Positions 26,589-36,017 of a stretch of DNA of 64,000 bases are shown one piece after another. The notes under the pieces are model-generated. The model was not told where the DNA came from. It saw nothing but the letters and a program-made list of their open reading frames with translations, and did no database searches. Position numbers and translations under genes: made by a program. This stretch comes from a bacterium 336/3. GTDB taxonomy: Bacteria; Bacteroidota; Bacteroidia; Cytophagales; Thermonemataceae. Location of the stretch: positions 3,433,521 to 3,497,520 of the forward strand of contig LJIE01000001.1 in assembly GCA_001281695.1 (NCBI GenBank), written 5' to 3'. Within the stretch, counting starts at the first letter, position 1. Every line of letters starts with the position of its first letter.

Positions 26589-27929
26589 TTAAAAACCCCA
26601 AGCATTATCTTTTAAAAGTTTATTTTGAGAACCAATAATATCATATATACGATATTTACCCACTACTGGAGCATCGGCCTTGCTTCTCCCACCAAAAGTT
26701 GCTCCTTTTGTAAAAAACACACAATTTGGCTCACCAGTGTATTCTCCTTTTTTTTCTTTTCCACCCCATTGTACTTTTACATTATTTAAATCTTGAGGAA
26801 AATCATCTTTTTTATTATTATACATTAAATCACCTTCATAAATCACCCATTCATCTTTTCCATACTTAAAATATTCTAAAACCTTTACATTTACAGGTAT
26901 TTGCGTGTTTTTGGAACTTTGGATTTTTACTAATCGTTCATCCCACATTTTTTGATTTAAAATAGTTGCTTTAGGGTTTTTCTTTTTTTCTTCTTCTACC
27001 AAATACCCCCCATAATATATATTTACAAGCTCCTGTTTATGAAATTTTTGGTACATTTTTTTGATTTCTGCCATGTCTACAAGTGGTAAATGCATTGTAA
27101 AATATCCTGTAATGCCTATACTCTGATAGCCGTCTGGCATAGAAAATTGTATCAGAAATAGATTTACTGCTTGACTTTCAATAGAGACTTTCGCTGTATA
27201 ATAAATAGAAACACTTGTAGGCTCTTGATTGTAATATTCTTTTAAGTATTTTGTAAAATGAAGGATTGCATTATTTTTATTTATTACCTCTTCAGTTGAA
27301 ACATTACCCACAACTTCTATAAGAAAACCTAAGTTTTTTTCAATGTAATCAATGAGTTTATTATAAAAGATAGCTTTATAATCCTCCTTATAAAAATATT
27401 TCTCAATCACTCTACCCATAGGAATATATTCATATCCCTTACGAAAAGCTTCCCAGCGTTCTTCAAAGGAAAGATTTTCATTGTTCCACTGAGTATCTAT
27501 TTCTGCAAAAGTGCCATTATTTAAAATAGTCATCAGTTCTTTAAATGCTTTTCTATAATCGAGTTTTATGTACTCATTGCTGGAATACACATTGAGTTCT
27601 TCCAAAGCTTCGCCAGCAATTCCCGTAAATTCAAGTTTATTGAACATAAACTGCCAAACACCTCCATTATTAACTTGAGAAATGAATGCACCTAAGGCAT
27701 ACATCATTTTTTGAGGTTTTGTAAGCTTTTTCCAAGTATCCTCAAGGCTTTTTTTTGTTGGAACTTTTTCAAAGGGTTTTGTAATAGCCCAATCATAATA
27801 TTGCCAAAAAGCTTCTTCTTTTGTTATTTTATTTTGAGCATACTGTTCTTGTAGGTTTTGTATATCTGCTAAGGGTATGGCAATGCCATAGTTGAGCTTT
27901 TTAGCCCCCGTTTTTAAAGAATACATCAT
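26589..27929 (-). CDS. DMP19/DUF4375-like protein with uncharacterised C-terminal region
   Basis: 446 aa, no signal peptide. Residues about 75-140 carry the DUF4375/DMP19 signature (FISQVNNGGVWQFMFN, then GEALEELNVYSSNEYIKLDYRKAF). DMP19 of Neisseria is a DNA mimic that binds a transcription factor, but most homologs are unstudied and the acidic surface cannot be judged here. The remaining 300 residues, including a β-rich C-terminal part (VNVKVLEYFKYGKDEWVIYEGDLM), are not recognised. Monocistronic between the TPR regulator and ung. Confidence 0.6.
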   Translation of the reverse strand: MMYSLKTGAKKLNYGIAIPLADIQNLQEQYAQNKITKEEAFWQYYDWAITKPFEKVPTKKSLEDTWKKLTKPQKMMYALGAFISQVNNGGVWQFMFNKLEFTGIAGEALEELNVYSSNEYIKLDYRKAFKELMTILNNGTFAEIDTQWNNENLSFEERWEAFRKGYEYIPMGRVIEKYFYKEDYKAIFYNKLIDYIEKNLGFLIEVVGNVSTEEVINKNNAILHFTKYLKEYYNQEPTSVSIYYTAKVSIESQAVNLFLIQFSMPDGYQSIGITGYFTMHLPLVDMAEIKKMYQKFHKQELVNIYYGGYLVEEEKKKNPKATILNQKMWDERLVKIQSSKNTQIPVNVKVLEYFKYGKDEWVIYEGDLMYNNKKDDFPQDLNNVKVQWGGKEKKGEYTGEPNCVFFTKGATFGGRSKADAPVVGKYRIYDIIGSQNKLLKDNAWGF

Positions 27930-28113
27930 GTTGTTTAAGAATTATGAACAATTATTATTTAAGTATTGCAATAAATTTGTTCATTTCTGTTTTGATACTA
28001 TTATTTAGTCTTGGTATTCATAGTTAAGATACATTATTTTTATGATATACCATTTTTGCTATTAAGATATGTTAATAAGAATATGATTAAAGCATACTAT
28101 TTTGAACTTTATA

Positions 28114-28770
28114 TTACCATTCGATTTTTTTAAATCCTTTTGATTCTAAATAATCGTTCGTTTTGCTGAAGTGTTTATTTCCTGCGAAACCTCTTGCCAA
28201 TGGTGAGGGATGTGGAGCTTCTAAAATCAAATGCTTTGTTTTATCCACAACAGCCCCTTTTTTCTGAGCATATGAACCCCACAACAAGAAAACAACATTT
28301 TCTTTTTGTTCTGAGATAATTTTCACGATAGCATCTGTAAACTCTTCCCAACCCTTTTTTTGATGAGAGCCTGCTTCTGCTGCTCTTACGGTGAGTGTTG
28401 CATTGAGGAGTAATACTCCCTGCTCCGCCCAACGTTCCAAATTACCACTTTTGGGAACCGCTATTCCTAAATCTTCTTTAATTTCTTTAAAAATATTAAC
28501 CAATGAAGGTGGTACTTTGATACCATCTGCCACAGAAAAGCATAATCCATTAGCCTGCCCTTCCCCATGATAAGGATCTTGACCTAAAATAACAACTCTA
28601 CAATCTTCAAACGAGCATTTATCAAAGGCATTAAAAATCTGATTACCTGCAGGATAAACTTTTTTTGTTTTATACTCTTCCTTGATAAACTCTACTAATT
28701 TCTTAAAATAATCCTTTTCAAATTCTTCATTTAAGTATTTTTTCCAAGATTCAGCTATTTTTACTTCCAT
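28114..28770 (-). CDS. ung: Uracil-DNA glycosylase (family 1)
   Basis: 218 aa. Catalytic motif A VVILGQDPYHGEGQANGLCF contains the water-activating Asp, then NATLTVRAAEAGSHQKKGWE, and motif B HPSPLARGF carries the catalytic His. It removes uracil from DNA arising by cytosine deamination or dUTP misincorporation, starting base excision repair. Length and motifs are canonical. A good promoter is present upstream. Confidence 0.97.
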   Translation of the reverse strand: MEVKIAESWKKYLNEEFEKDYFKKLVEFIKEEYKTKKVYPAGNQIFNAFDKCSFEDCRVVILGQDPYHGEGQANGLCFSVADGIKVPPSLVNIFKEIKEDLGIAVPKSGNLERWAEQGVLLLNATLTVRAAEAGSHQKKGWEEFTDAIVKIISEQKENVVFLLWGSYAQKKGAVVDKTKHLILEAPHPSPLARGFAGNKHFSKTNDYLESKGFKKIEW

Positions 28771-28826
28771 AAAAAAAAGATATTTTTGTTACCTAATATA
28801 AATAAAGTTTGTCTAATTGACTAGCT

Positions 28827-28858
28827 CAAATATAAAAGATTTTTCCATTTTTCTACAA
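28827..28858 (-). promoter_or_regulatory. Bacteroidota-type promoter for ung
   Basis: On the minus strand, TTG (28858-28856), a 21-base spacer and TATATTTG (28834-28827), 57 bases before the ung start. Confidence 0.55.
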
Positions 28859-28902
28859 TAATTCGTTTTATTTTCACGTATTGATAAAAAAAAGTTACAG
28901 TT

Positions 28903-30333
28903 ATGAAATATTCACTCTTATTAGTTTTACTAAGTCTTATTTCCACAAGCTATGCACAAGAAACTTGGTCTTTACAGAAATGTATTAATTATGGCATAGA
29001 AAATAATATTACTATAAAACAAAGACAAGTCCAAGTAGAAGCTACAAGTAGCACCTTACAACAATCTAAAGAAAGCCGTTTTGCCCCGCAATTAAGTGCT
29101 TCTGGTTCACAAGTTCGTCGCTCTGGTCGTTCTATCAATCCTTTCAACAACCAATTTGTTACACAAAGTGTAAATTCTACCAGTGTATCCTTAAATGGTA
29201 ACATCACACTTTTTAATGGCTTTAGTACTGTCAATAGTATTGAACAAAACAAATTAGACCAAAAAGCTGCTACATTGGATGTAGAACAAACCAAAAGGGA
29301 TATATCTTTGAATATCGCCAATGCTTATTTACAGGTTCTTTTGGCTCAAGAGCTTTTAGAAGCCAACAAAGCACAAATCGAAGTTACAAAAAATCAGTTG
29401 GATAGAACAGAAAAACTCTTTAAGGCTGGCTCTGTTGCCGAAACACAAGTTTTAAATCTTAAAGCTCAATTAGCTAATGATGAGGTAAATATGGTTACTG
29501 CACAAAATCAGGTTTCTTTAACAAAACTTAACCTGATGCAACAAATGAATATGCCTGCTGTACAAAGCATTGAAGCAGAAAAAGTACAAATTGCGACCAT
29601 TACCAACGAATATGCAACAACAACAACTTCTCAAATTTTTGAAGTAGCTGAAAAAAATCAGTATAATTTACAAAGTGCTGATTTACGCATACAAAGTGCT
29701 GAAAGAAGTATAGAAATAGCTCGTGCAGGCTTATATCCAACTCTTACACTCAGTGGAGGTCTTTCTTCTGCTTATTCGAGTGCAGCCCCCGATCGTCTGC
29801 CTGATGGTACCGAAACCATTTCTGTTCCTGTAACCATTGGTACTTTGGCAAGCAATCCTAACGAATCTGTTATTGCTTTTCAACAAATTCCTGTAAAATT
29901 TAAAGAAAATGGTTTTTTCAATCAAATGAATTTTAACAGAAGTACTTTTGTAGCCTTGAATCTGAATGTTCCTATTTATTCGCAAGGCAGAACAAGAAAT
30001 GCGACTACACAAGCTAAAATTCAACAAAAGAACCAGACATATCAGTCTCAGCTACTTCGTCAGCAATTACGCCAAACTATTGAACAAGCTTTCAACGACA
30101 TGAAGCTTTCTCAAAGTAATTTTGAAGCTCGCCAGAAACAAGTAGAATCGTTGGATTTAAACTTTAAAGCCGTAGAGAACCGTTTCAATGCTGGAGCAAC
30201 CAATATTATTGACTATAATTTAGCAAAAATAAATTTAGACCAAGCCAAAACAAATCTTATCAGGTCCAAATATGAGTATATTTTTAGAATAAAAGTATTA
30301 GATTTCTATTTAAACAAACCCTTAAATTTATAA
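28903..30333 (+). CDS. TolC-family outer-membrane efflux channel
   Basis: 476 aa. Signal peptide MKYSLLLVLLSLISTSYAQ, then the TolC-type start ETWSLQKCINYGIENNITIKQ. The two-fold repeated helical barrel is visible as DVEQTKRDISLNIANAYLQVLLAQELLEANKAQIEVTKNQL in the first half and QLRQTIEQAFNDMKLSQSNFEARQKQVESLDLNFKAVENRFNAGA in the second. It forms the outer-membrane duct of a tripartite exporter. No adaptor or pump gene is beside it, so the partner must be elsewhere. Confidence 0.92.
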   Translation: MKYSLLLVLLSLISTSYAQETWSLQKCINYGIENNITIKQRQVQVEATSSTLQQSKESRFAPQLSASGSQVRRSGRSINPFNNQFVTQSVNSTSVSLNGNITLFNGFSTVNSIEQNKLDQKAATLDVEQTKRDISLNIANAYLQVLLAQELLEANKAQIEVTKNQLDRTEKLFKAGSVAETQVLNLKAQLANDEVNMVTAQNQVSLTKLNLMQQMNMPAVQSIEAEKVQIATITNEYATTTTSQIFEVAEKNQYNLQSADLRIQSAERSIEIARAGLYPTLTLSGGLSSAYSSAAPDRLPDGTETISVPVTIGTLASNPNESVIAFQQIPVKFKENGFFNQMNFNRSTFVALNLNVPIYSQGRTRNATTQAKIQQKNQTYQSQLLRQQLRQTIEQAFNDMKLSQSNFEARQKQVESLDLNFKAVENRFNAGATNIIDYNLAKINLDQAKTNLIRSKYEYIFRIKVLDFYLNKPLNL

Positions 30334-30355
30334 TCAAATATTTTTTTTTCAATCT

Positions 30356-30391
30356 ACAAAAAGGTTCAAACAATTGTTTGAACCTTTTTGT
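30356..30391 (+). terminator. Terminator after the TolC-like gene
   Basis: ACAAAAAGGTTCAAACAA and TTGTTTGAACCTTTTTGT form a perfect inverted repeat, followed by A/T sequence. Confidence 0.88.
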
Positions 30392-30496
30392 ATTTTTTTA
30401 TCCTTTTATAAAATTATAAAAGTGCTTACAGGATAATTTTTCATTTATAATTAAAAAATTGTAATTTTAACCGATACTTTTTATATTAAAGCTATT

Positions 30497-31552
30497 ATGT
30501 GCCTCAAAATAGATATTCATACACACATCATTCCTGAACACTTACCTGATTTTAGAAAAAAATATGGCTATACAGGTTTTGTAAACCTTGACCACCATAA
30601 ACCTGGTTGTGCTCGTATGATGATTGATGGCAAGTTTTTTAGAGAAATTTATGCCAATTGTTGGGACCCTCAGGTCAGGTTCAAAGAATGTGCAGCTCAC
30701 AATGTAGATGTACAAGTCATTTCTACTATTCCTGTCATGTTTAGTTATTGGGCAAGTGCATTTGATGCCTTAGACTTATCTATGTATCTTAATGACCATA
30801 TTGCAGATTTGGTACACACATTTCCTACTCAATTTGTAGGTTTGGGAACAGTTCCTTTGCAAGAACCTAAATTAGCTATTCAGGAGCTTGAGAGATGTAT
30901 GAAAATTGGTTTGGCTGGTGTACAAATTGGTTCACATATTAATCAATGGAATTTATCCGAAGAAGTGCTTTTTCCTTTTTTCCAAGCTGCTGAAGAACTC
31001 GGAGCAGCTATTTTTGTGCATCCTTGGGATATGATGGGGAAAGAAAAAATGCCTAAATATTGGCTTCCTTGGCTTGTTGGTATGCCTGCAGAAAGCTCTC
31101 TAGCTATTTGTTCTATGATTTTTGGAGGAATTTTTGAGAGACTACCTCGGCTTAGAGTGGCTTTTGCTCATGGAGGAGGTTCATTTCCTGCAACTATTGG
31201 GAGAATTAGTCATGGTTTTGAGGTACGCCCCGACTTGTGTGCGATTGATAACAATGTACATCCAAGAGAATATTTGGGTAAATTTTATGTAGATTCGCTG
31301 GTACATGATAACCATGCTATGAATTTGTTGCTGTCAGTTATTGGAGAAGATAAAATTGTTTTAGGTACAGATTATCCATTTCCTTTAGGCGAATTAGAAC
31401 CTGGTAAGTTGATAGAATCTATGCAAGATTTTAGCCAAAATACCAAAGAGAAAATGTTAGGTTTAAATGCATTAAATTGGTTAAATTTAGGAATTGATAA
31501 ATTTTTAGACAATAAAAAACCTGATTTTAAGAGTAAAATTAATACTATATAG
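30497..31552 (+). CDS. 2-amino-3-carboxymuconate-6-semialdehyde decarboxylase (ACMSD)
   Basis: 351 aa amidohydrolase-fold decarboxylase. Metal ligands are visible as the N-terminal His8/His10 (IDIHTHIIPEH), FVHPWDMM, FAHGGGSFPATIGRISHGF and GTDYPFPLGELEPGKLIES. Several stretches (STIPVMFSYWA, YWLPWLVGMPAE, GRISHGF, RPDLCA) are those I associate with animal and bacterial ACMSD of the kynurenine branch. The enzyme diverts ACMS from quinolinate/NAD synthesis towards 2-aminomuconate and acetyl-CoA. No other kynurenine gene is in the window. The next gene starts three bases after its stop. Confidence 0.9.
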   Translation: MCLKIDIHTHIIPEHLPDFRKKYGYTGFVNLDHHKPGCARMMIDGKFFREIYANCWDPQVRFKECAAHNVDVQVISTIPVMFSYWASAFDALDLSMYLNDHIADLVHTFPTQFVGLGTVPLQEPKLAIQELERCMKIGLAGVQIGSHINQWNLSEEVLFPFFQAAEELGAAIFVHPWDMMGKEKMPKYWLPWLVGMPAESSLAICSMIFGGIFERLPRLRVAFAHGGGSFPATIGRISHGFEVRPDLCAIDNNVHPREYLGKFYVDSLVHDNHAMNLLLSVIGEDKIVLGTDYPFPLGELEPGKLIESMQDFSQNTKEKMLGLNALNWLNLGIDKFLDNKKPDFKSKINTI

Positions 31553-31555
31553 ATT

Positions 31556-34500
31556 ATGGTAGAACAAAAACAAAATCCTGTTATCAGAAACAGCCTTTTC
31601 TTACTATTAGGTGTTTTCTTAATAATCCTTTTATTGAATTATGTTCTGACAAGCTATTTCTTTAATGCTATTGAACAAGGACAATACTTGGTAAATATTG
31701 CAGGGAAAAACAGAACACTTTCACAGCTTATTTTGGTAGATGCCCAAAAAGTAAGTGAAGGAAATGAAAATATGAAAATTATTTTGCGAGAGCATATTAC
31801 AGAACATGCTCGTATCTTGAGAGCTTTGAGAGATGGAGGAACTATTACTGTTGACAGGCAAGAAGTTACTATTCAAGAAAAAGCTGATAAAAGTATTTTA
31901 TCTAGTATTAGGAGTGTTGAACAACTTTGGAAACCCTACCAAGATTCTGCCAGTACAGTAGTATCAGAACCCATCAAAATTACTATAAAAGTAGAAAAAG
32001 AGGAAAAGAAAGTTAATATTGAAACAGATATTGCAGATTTAGATAAAGTAGATAATGATGAAAAGCAAATTATAAATCCCAGAGTACTGAGTGCTATTAA
32101 TTATTTACGTTCTAAATCAAATGAAATGCTTTTACTCAATGAACAGTTGGTAAGAGAATACTTGGAGTATCTTGATAAAAAACGTCAAAATGCTGATTTA
32201 ATCATCTTGATACTTACACTTGTTAATATTGGTGCTATCATAGTTGCTTTTTTTGTTGTGAAAGATGTTGTTCTAAAACCTCTCAACCTAATAGCTTATG
32301 CTGCTGAAGAAATTGCAGAAGGACATAATAGTAGACTTATTAATTATGAATTTAATAATGAAGTAGGTTCTGTTGTAAAAGCTATCAACAAAATGGTAGG
32401 TAGTTTAGAAAATGCAACCAACTTCATTCAAGATATAGGAAACGGAAACCTACAAGCTCAATACAAAGGTATTGATACTCAGACAGATTTAGAAAAAGAA
32501 ACGCTTGCAGGTGCTTTGCTTGACATGCGAGAGCGTATGATTAATGTTGCTCAAAGTGAACGAAATCGTGAATGGAGTAATATAGGTCTTACAAAGTTTG
32601 TGGAGATTTTACGTCAGAATAACGATGACTTGCGTAAACTTTCATATAGTGTACTTGTAGAGCTTATTCATTATGTAGAAGCTGCCCAAGGAGGTTTGTA
32701 TATTATAAATGATGATATAGAAAATGATTATCATGCAGAATTGGTAGCTGCTTATGCCTTTGAAAAACAGAAGTTTATTAATCAAAAGGTATATCCTCAT
32801 GAAGGTGTTATTGGACAGCTTTTGATAGATGGAGATACTATTTACTTAAATGATATTCCTGAAAATTATGCTGACATAACTTCTGGTTTAGGAGGTGCTC
32901 GCCCTAATAGTGTGTTACTTGTACCTCTCAAACTCAATGAAAAACTCATTGGTTTAGTAGAACTTACTTCATTTCACCCTTTCGAAGATTATAAAGTAGA
33001 GTTTATTGAACGTTTAGCAAACAACATTGCTTCCACAATCTCTAATGTGAAAGTAAATGAAAGAACTCGTTTACTATTGGAAGAGCAACAAAGAATTACA
33101 CTTCAAATGCGTTTGCAAGAAGATGACATGAAAACAAACATGTTACAACTGCAATCTACACAAGAAGAAATGCGTAAAAATGAAGAAGCTCTAAAATCGC
33201 AATCTTTTGCCATTGCCTCTACACTTGTAGAAGCTGAATACGATATGGAAGGAAGACTTATCAATGCAAATGGGCAATTTTTAGCCAAACTCAAATACAA
33301 ACTATCAGATATAAAAGGAAAAAATCACAGAATTTTATTAGATACTCAAAGTTCATATAGTGAAGAATATTTAAAGTTTTGGGATAATCTAAGGGCTGGA
33401 AAAACACAAATTGGTGAATATAAAAGAGTTGCCAAAGATGGCTCAGAGATTTGGCTCAGAGCAACTTATGTACCTATTCCTAATAGAAATGATGAGCTTT
33501 ATAAAGTTACTTGTTTAGCTTTTGACGTAACAGAGGAAAAACAACAAGTAATTGACTACCAAGGGCAAGTAGAAGCTCTAAGGCGTTCTTCTATGGTGGT
33601 AGAGTTTGATTTACAGGGCTTTATTATTGATATTAATAGCACAGCTCTTAATTTCTTTAAATATACAAAAGAAGAGCTTCTCAGTAAACATTATAATACC
33701 TTGATGCTTTTGGAAGAGTTTGAAGATGATAATTACAAAGTAAGATGGAGACAACTAAAAGGTGGTAAGTATGAATCAGGAGAATATGAATATAAAACAA
33801 AAGATAATGAAAAAGTTTGGATTTCTGGTAGTTTTAACCCCATTTTCGATTTGAATGGTAATACCACAAAAATATTAATGTTGGCAGATGATATTACCAA
33901 GAGAAAAGAAACTGAATACCAAATTCAAGAAGTACAACAAAAAACAAAAGTACAACAAGAAAATCTAACAGCCCTTATTAATAATACAGATGAACGTATT
34001 TTATCTATTGATAAATACTATTATGTAACTATCATTAATGAAAACGTTCGTAAAGTGTTCCAACAAATGGGTAGAGAAGTTGAAATTGGTACAAATATTT
34101 TGGATACATTTCCTGATAGAACCTATAATAAACTTAAAGACCCTTATGATAGAGCTTTGACGGGCGAGAAAGTTCGTGTAGAAGAAACTTATTTGGGTGC
34201 AAAAGGCGAAGATATTCTGTTACTTGTAACTTACAACCCTATTCTTGATGATAGTGATAATGTACAAGGGGTTACCGTCTTTGCAAAGGACATTACAGAA
34301 ATCAAGAAAAATCAAGAAGAATTAATTCGCATTCAACAAGAAATGGAAGAAAAAGAAGCTGATTTGAGAGCTCTTATTAATAATTTGGAAGATTGCGTTT
34401 TTGCTATTGATAATAAATACAATTTTGTGGTATTCAATGAGTCATTTACGAATCTCCTAAAAGAAAAGAAAAATTATGATTTAAAAATTGGTGAAACTAT

Positions 34501-34690
34501 TGAAAAAATTTATGCTCCTAACGAATGGGAAAGTTGGAAGGCTATTTTAGACAGAGCCTTAGCTGGAGAGAAGTTCAAACAAAATGTAAGCCTTTTTGAT
34601 GATTTGTATGAGCTTGCAGCCAATACAATCTTTGATAAACAAGGAAAAATTATTGGAGTAGCATTGGATATGCAAAAAATTGAGCTTTAG
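31556..34690 (+). CDS. Large membrane receptor: HAMP-GAF-PAS(x4) without output domain
   Basis: 1044 aa. Two membrane helices (about 17-36 and 216-236) flank a helical extracytoplasmic domain with GQYLVNIAGKNRTLSQLIL, which resembles the PilJ/NIT type-IV-pili chemoreceptor sensor. Then HAMP (about 237-300), a GAF domain (about 355-500), a coiled coil (about 500-550) and four PAS/PAC domains (about 555-670, 680-790, 805-925, 935-1044). The protein ends in the last PAS. I see no HisKA, HATPase, GGDEF, EAL or chemotaxis signalling domain. Output must pass through a partner protein. It lies three bases after ACMSD, so a shared transcript is likely. Confidence 0.85.
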   Translation: MVEQKQNPVIRNSLFLLLGVFLIILLLNYVLTSYFFNAIEQGQYLVNIAGKNRTLSQLILVDAQKVSEGNENMKIILREHITEHARILRALRDGGTITVDRQEVTIQEKADKSILSSIRSVEQLWKPYQDSASTVVSEPIKITIKVEKEEKKVNIETDIADLDKVDNDEKQIINPRVLSAINYLRSKSNEMLLLNEQLVREYLEYLDKKRQNADLIILILTLVNIGAIIVAFFVVKDVVLKPLNLIAYAAEEIAEGHNSRLINYEFNNEVGSVVKAINKMVGSLENATNFIQDIGNGNLQAQYKGIDTQTDLEKETLAGALLDMRERMINVAQSERNREWSNIGLTKFVEILRQNNDDLRKLSYSVLVELIHYVEAAQGGLYIINDDIENDYHAELVAAYAFEKQKFINQKVYPHEGVIGQLLIDGDTIYLNDIPENYADITSGLGGARPNSVLLVPLKLNEKLIGLVELTSFHPFEDYKVEFIERLANNIASTISNVKVNERTRLLLEEQQRITLQMRLQEDDMKTNMLQLQSTQEEMRKNEEALKSQSFAIASTLVEAEYDMEGRLINANGQFLAKLKYKLSDIKGKNHRILLDTQSSYSEEYLKFWDNLRAGKTQIGEYKRVAKDGSEIWLRATYVPIPNRNDELYKVTCLAFDVTEEKQQVIDYQGQVEALRRSSMVVEFDLQGFIIDINSTALNFFKYTKEELLSKHYNTLMLLEEFEDDNYKVRWRQLKGGKYESGEYEYKTKDNEKVWISGSFNPIFDLNGNTTKILMLADDITKRKETEYQIQEVQQKTKVQQENLTALINNTDERILSIDKYYYVTIINENVRKVFQQMGREVEIGTNILDTFPDRTYNKLKDPYDRALTGEKVRVEETYLGAKGEDILLLVTYNPILDDSDNVQGVTVFAKDITEIKKNQEELIRIQQEMEEKEADLRALINNLEDCVFAIDNKYNFVVFNESFTNLLKEKKNYDLKIGETIEKIYAPNEWESWKAILDRALAGEKFKQNVSLFDDLYELAANTIFDKQGKIIGVALDMQKIEL

Positions 34691-34715
34691 TTATAAAAAA
34701 TTGTATCTAATTGAT

Positions 34716-34745
34716 TAAGCCCATAAATTTTATGGGCTTTTTTAT
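34716..34745 (+). terminator. Terminator after the PAS receptor gene
   Basis: AAGCCCATAAA, short loop, TTTATGGGCTT and a T run; an 11-bp stem. Confidence 0.85.
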
Positions 34746-35338
34746 ATCCATCCTACTTTTTTTTGCCACTTCACAAATTCTTTTTTCTTGACTTGATAGT
34801 TTTGAGGTGGGGTCTGCCCTTCTTTTTGAACAAATTCTCTTATTAATATAATTTGTTCTTCAAGAGTATTTAGCCCCAATGCTATTCTTCTTTTATTAAT
34901 CGATTTGATGTATTTTATGGGATTTGGGCTTAACTCTGCATTTTCATCCCAGTCAAACTGAGTCCCATACAACTGTTTTTTATTACTCAAGACAGCTATT
35001 CTGTCTGTTAGATATGCCCAATCTTTTTTATAGGCATTACCTGATTTCACTTCTAAATCCAATAACTCAGCACAATTTTTCATAAAAGCTGGTATGCTGA
35101 TAGCATGCTGAATCACTAGCCATGTTGCATAAGAAGCTTTTTCTCCGACCTTACTCGCTGTTGGATAACCTATTTGGTCTATTATTTTTTCTAATTTTTC
35201 AGCATTTTGTTTATGTAATGCTTCCATTTCAACATGGTAACTTTCTGACAATACCCCCTCTTTCAGCAATTTATCTCGCAACGCCAAATCTTTTTTTTGC
35301 ATTTGGATAATTTTTCTTGCAAAATGAGGGTACAGCAT
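34742..35338 (-). CDS. DUF6624 domain protein
   Basis: 198 aa, no signal peptide. It matches the DUF6624 pattern: QKKDLALRDKLLKEG near the start, HVEMEALHKQNAEKLEKII, then GYPTASKVGEKASYATWLVIQHA, AYLTDRIAVL and the strongly conserved LYGTQFDWDENAELSPNPI, followed by RRIALGLNTLEEQ. Family members are widespread in bacteria and uncharacterised. It sits four bases downstream of the carotenoid-protein gene on the same strand and is probably co-transcribed with it. Confidence 0.75.
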   Translation of the reverse strand: MLYPHFARKIIQMQKKDLALRDKLLKEGVLSESYHVEMEALHKQNAEKLEKIIDQIGYPTASKVGEKASYATWLVIQHAISIPAFMKNCAELLDLEVKSGNAYKKDWAYLTDRIAVLSNKKQLYGTQFDWDENAELSPNPIKYIKSINKRRIALGLNTLEEQIILIREFVQKEGQTPPQNYQVKKKEFVKWQKKVGWI

Positions 35339-35342
35339 AATT

Positions 35343-36017
35343 TTATAAAATCAACCCTAAAACCAAAAAAAATACTAACTCACAAAAATACAGAACAATT
35401 GCTACTTTATTTTTCTTTTCAAAAGGTAGAAACACAAATATCAAATGTAGAATCAGTGCTGTTACAAACCAACCTACATAATTTTGTAAGGGAATGATAC
35501 CATTCTGCCAATCCCAGAAATTGAGTTTGATAGCAATAGGCTCAATAAAAAAATCTAATCCAACTGTTAAAAATGTTGCTAAAAGAGCTTTTAATCCTTT
35601 AGGAATTTTTATCTCAGCGACGCAAGAAGATGTCGTATAAATTACTATTAACCAATTAATTGCAATAAGAATTGGCACCTCCAAAACTTTATATCCCAAA
35701 GTAGTTTTATACCAATAGTTTCCAAAAATAGCACCTGTATGTACCCCTAAAACTTCTATTCCAAAACCCACAAACATAGTTATTACCAATGCTACTATTA
35801 AATATTTATTCCATTGCTTTTGGAAGAATAATATCAGCAAAGCATTGGTTATCAGATTAAAGGGGACTAACAATTTGAAGAAACTTTGTATTTCAGGCAA
35901 TGCCAAACCTATAATGCCAGCTATATGCATGGCTATGAGTAGCAGGATAGTATTTTTTTCTGTAAAAAACTCTTTAATTTTCTGGATTTTATTTTTAGAA
36001 ATAACAGGATTATTCAT
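35343..36017 (-). CDS. CruF-like carotenoid biosynthesis membrane protein
   Basis: 224 aa from ATG at 36017; an in-frame ATG at 36053 would add 12 residues and a larger overlap with the upstream gene. About seven membrane helices. Family signatures (carotenoid biosynthesis protein / CruF): FGIEVLGVHTGAIFGNYWY, YKVLEVPILIAINWLIV and VGLDFFIEPIAIKLNFWDW. CruF hydrates the 1,2 double bond of acyclic or monocyclic carotenoid ends. This fits the lycopene cyclase encoded at 51.4 kb. It overlaps the PorE-like gene by eight bases, so it belongs to the same minus-strand transcript. Confidence 0.8.
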   Translation of the reverse strand: MNNPVISKNKIQKIKEFFTEKNTILLLIAMHIAGIIGLALPEIQSFFKLLVPFNLITNALLILFFQKQWNKYLIVALVITMFVGFGIEVLGVHTGAIFGNYWYKTTLGYKVLEVPILIAINWLIVIYTTSSCVAEIKIPKGLKALLATFLTVGLDFFIEPIAIKLNFWDWQNGIIPLQNYVGWFVTALILHLIFVFLPFEKKNKVAIVLYFCELVFFLVLGLIL

